A stretch of 10,386 bases of DNA from contig CAYNLW010000037.1 in the NCBI GenBank assembly GCA_964398195.1, positions 1 to 10,386 of the forward strand, read 5' to 3'. This DNA comes from RFPI01 sp964398195. GTDB lineage: Bacteria > Pseudomonadota > Gammaproteobacteria > Burkholderiales > Methylophilaceae. The notes under the pieces are model-generated. The model saw nothing but the letters and a program-made list of their open reading frames with translations, did not search any database and was not told the origin of the DNA. Numbering within the stretch: position 1 is the stretch's first letter; each line of letters opens with the position of its first letter. A program made the translations under genes and the position numbers. Below, one piece after another: positions 6,646-10,386 of the stretch.

Positions 6646-6674
6646 TTGCCGTGCTAGAAAACTTCACATATACT
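6646..6674 (+). promoter_or_regulatory. Possible sigma-70 promoter of the doxX-higA pair
   Basis: TTGCCG (6646-6651) and TATACT (6669-6674) are 17 bases apart, matching four and five of six consensus bases. Transcription would start near 6681, 24 bases before the ATG at 6705. This supports the later start of the doxX-like gene, because the upstream ATG at 6627 would lie before the promoter. Confidence 0.45.
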
Positions 6675-6704
6675 CTTGCCACGCTTAATTTTAAGGATCA
6701 GGTC

Positions 6705-7073
6705 ATGAACAATGCATTTAGTTTTTTAGGTCGAGTATTTCTTGCCCAATTGTTTTTATTGCAAGTGATTGTATTAGTGTATGGTTTTACAAATAATCCA
6801 AATGGTTACATTGATTATCAAAATGCACTTGGTCATCAAGGATTACCAGGAATATTTGCACCATTAATTATCCTAGTGCAATTTGTTGGCGGCGGTTTGT
6901 TATTACTGGGTTATAAAACGCGGATTGCTGCCATAGGCATGGCTTTATACGCAGTCTTTATTTCATTAGCCTTAGGCCTATCACCATTCCAATATCTAGC
7001 CATCGTAGGCGGCTTGCTAATTCTCGCCAATAATCCTGTTACAGCTTATAGCTTGGATAATCTAAAGAAATAA
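6705..7073 (+). CDS. DoxX family membrane protein
   Basis: A small integral membrane protein of 122 residues with four hydrophobic segments (roughly residues 5-28, 48-67, 73-90 and 93-110). The conserved GGGLLLLGYKTR stretch lies between the second and third, as in the DoxX/DoxD family. DoxD and DoxA are linked to thiosulfate:quinone oxidoreductase in Archaea, but most small bacterial DoxX proteins have no proven role. The frame is open to an ATG at 6627, but the ATG at 6705 is better. It has AAGGA seven bases upstream and a promoter just before it, and the extra 26 residues do not look like part of the family. The higA-like gene starts on the base after its stop codon, so the two are co-translated. 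Confidence 0.78.
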   Translation: MNNAFSFLGRVFLAQLFLLQVIVLVYGFTNNPNGYIDYQNALGHQGLPGIFAPLIILVQFVGGGLLLLGYKTRIAAIGMALYAVFISLALGLSPFQYLAIVGGLLILANNPVTAYSLDNLKK

Positions 7074-7379
7074 ATGAATATGATATTAAAACCACCTCAT
7101 CCTGGGTTTACATTACGCGAGGATGTATTACCTGCGCTTGGTTTATCAGTAACAGAAGCAGCCGCTCAGTTAGGTGTGGCACGCTCCTCACTATCAAAAG
7201 TGCTTAACGGTCGGGCTGCTATCTCGCCAGAAATGGCGCTACGCTTAGAAAAATGGCTTGGGATTGATAACGGTGGTCGCGCAGATGTATGGTTAAAAGA
7301 ACAAGCGCATTATGATTTATGGCAAGCACGCAGTAAGTTTAAAGCAAGAGTATTACCGGCTGTAAAGAAGGCCGCATAG
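7074..7379 (+). CDS. HigA-family antitoxin/transcriptional regulator without adjacent HigB
   Basis: This 101-residue protein matches the HigA/VapI antidote family. It has a PPHPGFTLREDVL start (7-19), an XRE-type helix-turn-helix at about 25-66 (LSVTEAAAQLGVARSSLSKVLNGR), the family ending AISPEMALRLEKWLG, and the WLKEQAHYDLWQA tail (73-85). HigA normally binds and neutralises the mRNA interferase HigB and represses their shared operon. Here the gene before it is doxX-like, and the gene after it (ispH) is convergent, 24 bp away. No HigB-like frame is present, so it is an orphan and may act only as a regulator, possibly of its own operon. The ATG at 7074 abuts the doxX stop; another in-frame ATG is at 7080. 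The ribosome binding site is weak, which fits translational coupling. Confidence 0.88.
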   Translation: MNMILKPPHPGFTLREDVLPALGLSVTEAAAQLGVARSSLSKVLNGRAAISPEMALRLEKWLGIDNGGRADVWLKEQAHYDLWQARSKFKARVLPAVKKAA

Positions 7380-7403
7380 CAGCAATAAAAACGTTCTGGG
7401 AGC

Positions 7404-8333
7404 TTATGCTTCGCGTAAATTCTTAGGCAGTTGGAAAACGACTTTTTCTTCCACGCCGGCCATTTCGATGACTTGCCCTTGGGTCATGGTTTTCAGGCTT
7501 TGAATCACTTCCTTGACCAAAATCTCAGGTGCAGAGGCGCCAGCAGAGACGCCTATACGCGATTTTCCTTGCACCCAGCTAGGCTGTAAAAAGCTGGCGT
7601 TATCCACCATATAAGCTTGTGCTCCTTGCAGTTCAGCAACCTCGCGCAGGCGATTGGAGTTAGAGCTATTGGGCGAACCCACCACAATCACCACTTCGCA
7701 TTGTTGCGCTAAGGTCTTAATGGCATCTTGACGATTTTGTGTGGCATAGCAGATAGAGTCGCTTTTCGGCCCGACTATGCTAGGGAAACGTTTTTGTAAG
7801 GCGGCGACGATTTCCGCAGCGTCATCTAAGGATAGTGTGGTTTGCGTGACATAGGCCAATTGCTCAGGGTGTTTCACCAGCAAATTTTGTACATCGTTCA
7901 CATCTTCAACCAAATACATACCGCCATTACTTTGCCCCATGGTGCCTTCCACTTCAGGATGTCCCCTATGGCCTATCATGACGATTTCTTTGCCCTCGGC
8001 GCGCATTTTTTCTACTTCGATATGCACCTTGGTGACTAGCGGGCAAGTAGCGTCAAAAACTTTTAAGCCTCTTTGTTCGGCCTCAGCGCGTACTTTTTTG
8101 GATACTCCATGCGCGCTAAAAATCAGCGTGGCGCCAGCAGGCACATGCTCAAGCTGCTCAATAAAAATCGCCCCTTTGGCTTTTAATTCTTCTACCACAA
8201 ATTTATTGTGTACCACCTCGTGGCGCACATAGATAGGCGCACCAAATTTGCGCAAGGCTTCTTCTACGATAACGATAGCGCGATCAACTCCCGCACAAAA
8301 ACCACGCGGGTTGGCTAACTTGATTTCGGCCAT
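7404..8333 (-). CDS. ispH: 4-hydroxy-3-methylbut-2-enyl diphosphate reductase IspH
   Basis: IspH (LytB) carries out the last step of the MEP pathway, reducing HMBPP to isopentenyl and dimethylallyl diphosphate in the cytoplasm with an Fe-S cluster. All key residues are visible in the 309-residue product. The cluster cysteines are Cys13 (PRGFCAGV), Cys97 (DATCPLV) and Cys195. Substrate-binding residues include His42 (HEVVHN), His75 (SAHGV), His125 and Glu127 (GHRGHPEVEG), Thr166-Thr167 region (TQTTLS), Ser224-x-x-Asn227 (NSSNSNRL) and Ser267 (SAGASAPE). Length is typical. The ATG at 8333 lies one base after the stop of the upstream AmpE/CobD-like gene, with AGGA seven bases before it. It is the last gene of a leftward three-gene operon and ends convergently with the higA-like gene. 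It makes the precursor of undecaprenyl phosphate, which UppP recycles. Confidence 0.98.
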   Translation of the reverse strand: MAEIKLANPRGFCAGVDRAIVIVEEALRKFGAPIYVRHEVVHNKFVVEELKAKGAIFIEQLEHVPAGATLIFSAHGVSKKVRAEAEQRGLKVFDATCPLVTKVHIEVEKMRAEGKEIVMIGHRGHPEVEGTMGQSNGGMYLVEDVNDVQNLLVKHPEQLAYVTQTTLSLDDAAEIVAALQKRFPSIVGPKSDSICYATQNRQDAIKTLAQQCEVVIVVGSPNSSNSNRLREVAELQGAQAYMVDNASFLQPSWVQGKSRIGVSAGASAPEILVKEVIQSLKTMTQGQVIEMAGVEEKVVFQLPKNLREA

Positions 8334-8334
8334 A

Positions 8335-9246
8335 TTAACTTCCTAGCCAATAGCCGAAGATTAATAGGAACACCAACACAATCACTAATAAAAGAACGCG
8401 ACGCGCCATCGCAAGCGATGCATTGATTTCATCTGGTCCAGGATCATCGCCTATGCCAGCTTCAGGACGTTGAATTTCGTTACCGTTATCAGGTAATTTG
8501 TCTGCCAAACGAATATCCAGCGCGCCAGCAGCGCTGGTCATTAAAATCCCTGTTGTGGCATTACTCCATTGATGCGCTTGATGACGCCAGCAATATGCCG
8601 CATCTTCGAAATCGCCCACGATTGCAAAACAAATTGCTGTAAAACGCACCGGTAACCAGTCTATCCAGTGATGTATCTTTTGGCTGAAATGATGCAACGG
8701 TTTTTGACTTGCTGGTGCCCAAGCTTTTTGTAGTTGTTCACTGCAGCGATATAACACTGCGCCAGCCGGCCCTAGCAAGACAAACCAAAAGATGGGCGCA
8801 AACAGACCATGATAGGTGCGCTGCAAAGTGGCCTCTATGGTTAAAGAAGCTAATTGTGTGGCGCTATATTCTTCCATAGGAATTTTTTGCCAAGCCACAT
8901 AACTTAGACGCGCATCGTCTAATTTTTCTGCGCTTAGCTCTTGATAAATGATTTCTGTCTCTCGACCAAAATTAGAGAACTGCAAAATAAAATACAGCAC
9001 TACGATATTAATTAGCAGAGCGAACAATAATCCTAATTTAAATAACATCGTAAAATAAAAGATAGCCATCAATATGGTAGGAATCACCACCGCTATCAGC
9101 CATGCCAAAACACCCTGACGAGAACTTGCAGGATTAAACGCGCCATTCAACCAACTGATATAGCTATCAAACCATGTCGAACCTTTATCGTTGCGTGGTC
9201 GATAGTAAAGCAATACTAAGGCGATAATCAGGGCAATCGCTTTCAA
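8335..9246 (-). CDS. AmpE/CobD-CbiB family inner-membrane protein
   Basis: The 303-residue product has an N-terminal membrane segment (1-15), a pair at about 47-90, a fourth in HGLFAPIFWFVLLGPAGAVLYR (146-167), and a C-terminal anchor (283-300). The block WIDWLPVRFTAICFAIVGDFEDA (194-216) matches the DWVPVRLAG-x-x-YALIGHGEKA region that I recall from E. coli AmpE, and the family also includes cobalamin-pathway CobD/CbiB. AmpE has been proposed as a sensory protein for beta-lactamase induction; a cobalamin role is less likely here because no cob genes are nearby. True function is unknown. The start is a TTG at 9246 with AGGAG six bases upstream; that ribosome binding site contains the stop codon of the preceding gene. 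The spacing of 3 bp upstream and 1 bp to ispH shows a tight operon. Confidence 0.82.
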   Translation of the reverse strand: MKAIALIIALVLLYYRPRNDKGSTWFDSYISWLNGAFNPASSRQGVLAWLIAVVIPTILMAIFYFTMLFKLGLLFALLINIVVLYFILQFSNFGRETEIIYQELSAEKLDDARLSYVAWQKIPMEEYSATQLASLTIEATLQRTYHGLFAPIFWFVLLGPAGAVLYRCSEQLQKAWAPASQKPLHHFSQKIHHWIDWLPVRFTAICFAIVGDFEDAAYCWRHQAHQWSNATTGILMTSAAGALDIRLADKLPDNGNEIQRPEAGIGDDPGPDEINASLAMARRVLLLVIVLVFLLIFGYWLGS

Positions 9247-9249
9247 AAC

Positions 9250-9765
9250 TTACTCCTTTCTGATTGGCATATGCACGGTTAAAACACTGTGCTGGACGAT
9301 TTCGACAGTGGGCAACTGCAAACTCATCGCATGTTGTTGGCAATATTCTACTAATGCCCCATAGGCCTTGCCATAAGCGAATACGGGATGTGCTTTGATA
9401 CTGACCGCAAGCACATGACGCGCTGGGATAGTATCAGCCTTCAGTGGTGCATTGACCTGCGAGTTTGGCTGGATTAGATAGCCTACTCTAGCAATGCGTT
9501 GTTTATATTGGGTGACCCGTGGATCACTCATCATGAGTGTTAATGGATCACTATAGTTCACTTGTTGCGCTTTTAAAATCGCCCCCACCTCGGCTTGCTT
9601 GCTGCCTAATTTGGAATAAGGACCTTCTACTTCCAAATAAGCGTAATGATAGGCAGGTGCCTGTATCTGCTGAATCGTGACTGAGGCAAACATGCCCCAC
9701 CACCATAAAATCACTATCACAGGAATGGCACAACAAAGTACAAAATAAATCAGTTGTTTTTTCAA
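9250..9765 (-). CDS. Membrane-anchored GyrI-like effector-binding domain protein
   Basis: The product has a short basic N-terminus, one membrane segment (LIYFVLCCAIPVIVILWWWG) and an outer domain of about 140 residues. That domain shows the double-module pattern of the GyrI/AraC effector-binding family: AYLEVEGPYSKLGSK in the first half, ARHVLAVSIKAHPVFAYGKAYGALVEYC in the second, and a VHMPIRK ending. Such domains bind small molecules or partner proteins; here the domain is likely periplasmic, tethered to the inner membrane. I place the start at TTG 9765 (171 residues) because AGAGG lies seven bases upstream and the protein then begins MKKQLIYF. The frame extends to another TTG at 9783, which lacks a ribosome binding site. 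It is the first gene of the operon with the AmpE/CobD-like gene and ispH. Function is unknown. Confidence 0.72.
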   Translation of the reverse strand: MKKQLIYFVLCCAIPVIVILWWWGMFASVTIQQIQAPAYHYAYLEVEGPYSKLGSKQAEVGAILKAQQVNYSDPLTLMMSDPRVTQYKQRIARVGYLIQPNSQVNAPLKADTIPARHVLAVSIKAHPVFAYGKAYGALVEYCQQHAMSLQLPTVEIVQHSVLTVHMPIRKE

Positions 9766-9872
9766 TTGCAAGCCTCTAATCAAGCACTACAGCTGCAAAG
9801 ATACCACATCGCTACGCTCACTGTATATGCGCCGCATCACAAGCGAGAAAAGATTTAACAGCGCATAGGATG

Positions 9873-9891
9873 CCTGCAAGGTTGTTGCAGG
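9873..9891. repeat. Inverted repeat just upstream of the purU -10
   Basis: CCTGCAA (9873-9879) and TTGCAGG (9885-9891) are exact 7-bp inverted repeats around a 5-base spacer. They cover the -35 region of the predicted purU promoter, a usual place for a regulator site. No T tract follows, so it is not a terminator. Confidence 0.4.
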
Positions 9892-9896
9892 TTATT

Positions 9897-9905
9897 TGCT
9901 ATAAT
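9897..9905 (+). promoter_or_regulatory. Extended -10 promoter of purU
   Basis: TGCTATAAT (9897-9905) is a perfect TATAAT with the TG of an extended -10. The -35 region is poor, which an extended -10 can tolerate. Transcription would start near 9912, about 24 bases before the purU ATG. Confidence 0.5.
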
Positions 9906-9935
9906 AGCCGTCCTTTTGATTTGAGCTTAAGCTTT

Positions 9936-10386
9936 ATGAGCACAAAAAATACCGCCACTTTGTTAGTTACCTGCCCAGATGCCAAGGGAATTGTCGCTGG
10001 CATTGCTGATTTTCTTTATCAGCATTCCGCTAATATTTTGCACGCTGATCAGCATCAAGACGCTGAAAATAATCTTTTCTTAATGCGTGTGGAATGGGAT
10101 TTAACCGGCGCGCAAATCAGTGATAGCAATTTCGCTGAAAAATTTGCCCCCTTAGCGCAGCGTTTTAATATGCAATGGCAACTCAAGCTATCGCAAAAAC
10201 GTCCGCAAGTAGCGATTATGGTTTCCCAATACGATCATTGTTTGGTGGATTTATTGCATAGACATCAAAGCGGCGAGCTAGCTTGTGATATTGCCATGAT
10301 AGTCAGCAACCACCACGACTGTCAGCGCTTGGCAGAGTTTTATGGCATTCCTTTCCACTTTGTCGCAGTCAGCAAAGAAAACAAAG
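9936..10386 (+). CDS. purU: Formyltetrahydrofolate deformylase PurU (partial, 3' end outside window)
   Basis: PurU hydrolyses 10-formyl-tetrahydrofolate to formate and tetrahydrofolate, balancing one-carbon pools and supplying formate. The first 150 residues are present out of a family length of about 280-290. An N-terminal ACT domain runs from about 6 to 82 (TCPDAKGIVAGIADFL, then DQHQD near 38-42 and FLMRVEW at 48-54). The formyltransferase domain begins at about 90 (QVAIMVSQYDHCLVDLLHRH) with SNH at 124-126 and GIPFHFV at 137-143. The catalytic Asn/His/Asp residues lie beyond the window. The ATG follows a 10-bp palindrome (9924-9933) and has only a weak ribosome binding site. In a methylotroph this step would link folate-bound C1 units to formate. 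Confidence 0.93.
   Translation, partial: MSTKNTATLLVTCPDAKGIVAGIADFLYQHSANILHADQHQDAENNLFLMRVEWDLTGAQISDSNFAEKFAPLAQRFNMQWQLKLSQKRPQVAIMVSQYDHCLVDLLHRHQSGELACDIAMIVSNHHDCQRLAEFYGIPFHFVAVSKENK

Noticed and set aside
6627..6704. Upstream ATG of the doxX-like gene adding 26 residues
   Set aside because: No ribosome binding site, a likely promoter lies inside it, and the ATG at 6705 has AAGGA at ideal spacing.
7939..8232. Rightward open frame opposite ispH
   Set aside because: It lies wholly inside a well-conserved ispH and encodes no recognisable protein.
9826..9867. 7-bp inverted repeat TATGCGC and GCGCATA
   Set aside because: The arms are 28 bases apart and match no promoter element, so this is probably chance.

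Overview
The window looks like a chromosomal segment of a methylotrophic betaproteobacterium, probably of the Methylophilaceae type. This is inferred from a formaldehyde-activating-enzyme (Fae) family gene, a purU-type formyl-tetrahydrofolate deformylase, and otherwise proteobacterial housekeeping genes (uppP, mutY, ispH, an AmpE/CobD-family membrane protein). No rRNA, tRNA, CRISPR array or insertion sequence was seen.

Left part (1 to about 2390) reads as accessory DNA. It is AT-rich: the 60-base row starting at 1021 has 20 G+C, against 27 in the row starting at 4561. It begins with the N-terminus of a leftward gene resembling the start of an HTH antitoxin, followed by about 520 bp with no confident gene (one possible 55-residue ORF). 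Then comes a tight two-gene cassette: a 322-residue protein with a polymerase-beta-type nucleotidyltransferase signature, and, starting on the base after its stop codon, a 203-residue protein with the two H-x-[TS]-x motifs of a 2H phosphoesterase. A nucleotide-joining enzyme beside an enzyme of a phosphodiester-cleaving fold is the best candidate here for an undescribed system.

Middle part (2422 to 5870) is a rightward housekeeping run: an RsuA/RluF-type rRNA pseudouridine synthase with a long disordered N-terminal extension, uppP, mutY (overlapping uppP by 4 bp), and a small unrecognised gene. It ends at a strong hairpin with A and T tracts on both sides that can terminate from both directions.

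Next (5906 to 7379) is a divergent pair: a leftward Fae-family gene lacking the catalytic histidine, and a rightward doxX-like/higA-like pair in which the antitoxin has no HigB toxin. A 24-bp perfect palindrome lies between them, just upstream of the predicted Fae-like promoter.

Right part (7404 to 9765) is a leftward, tightly spaced operon: a membrane-anchored GyrI-like protein, an AmpE/CobD-family membrane protein, and ispH. Divergent from it, purU starts at 9936 and runs off the end. Two of the three operon genes, and the pseudouridine synthase gene, appear to use TTG starts.
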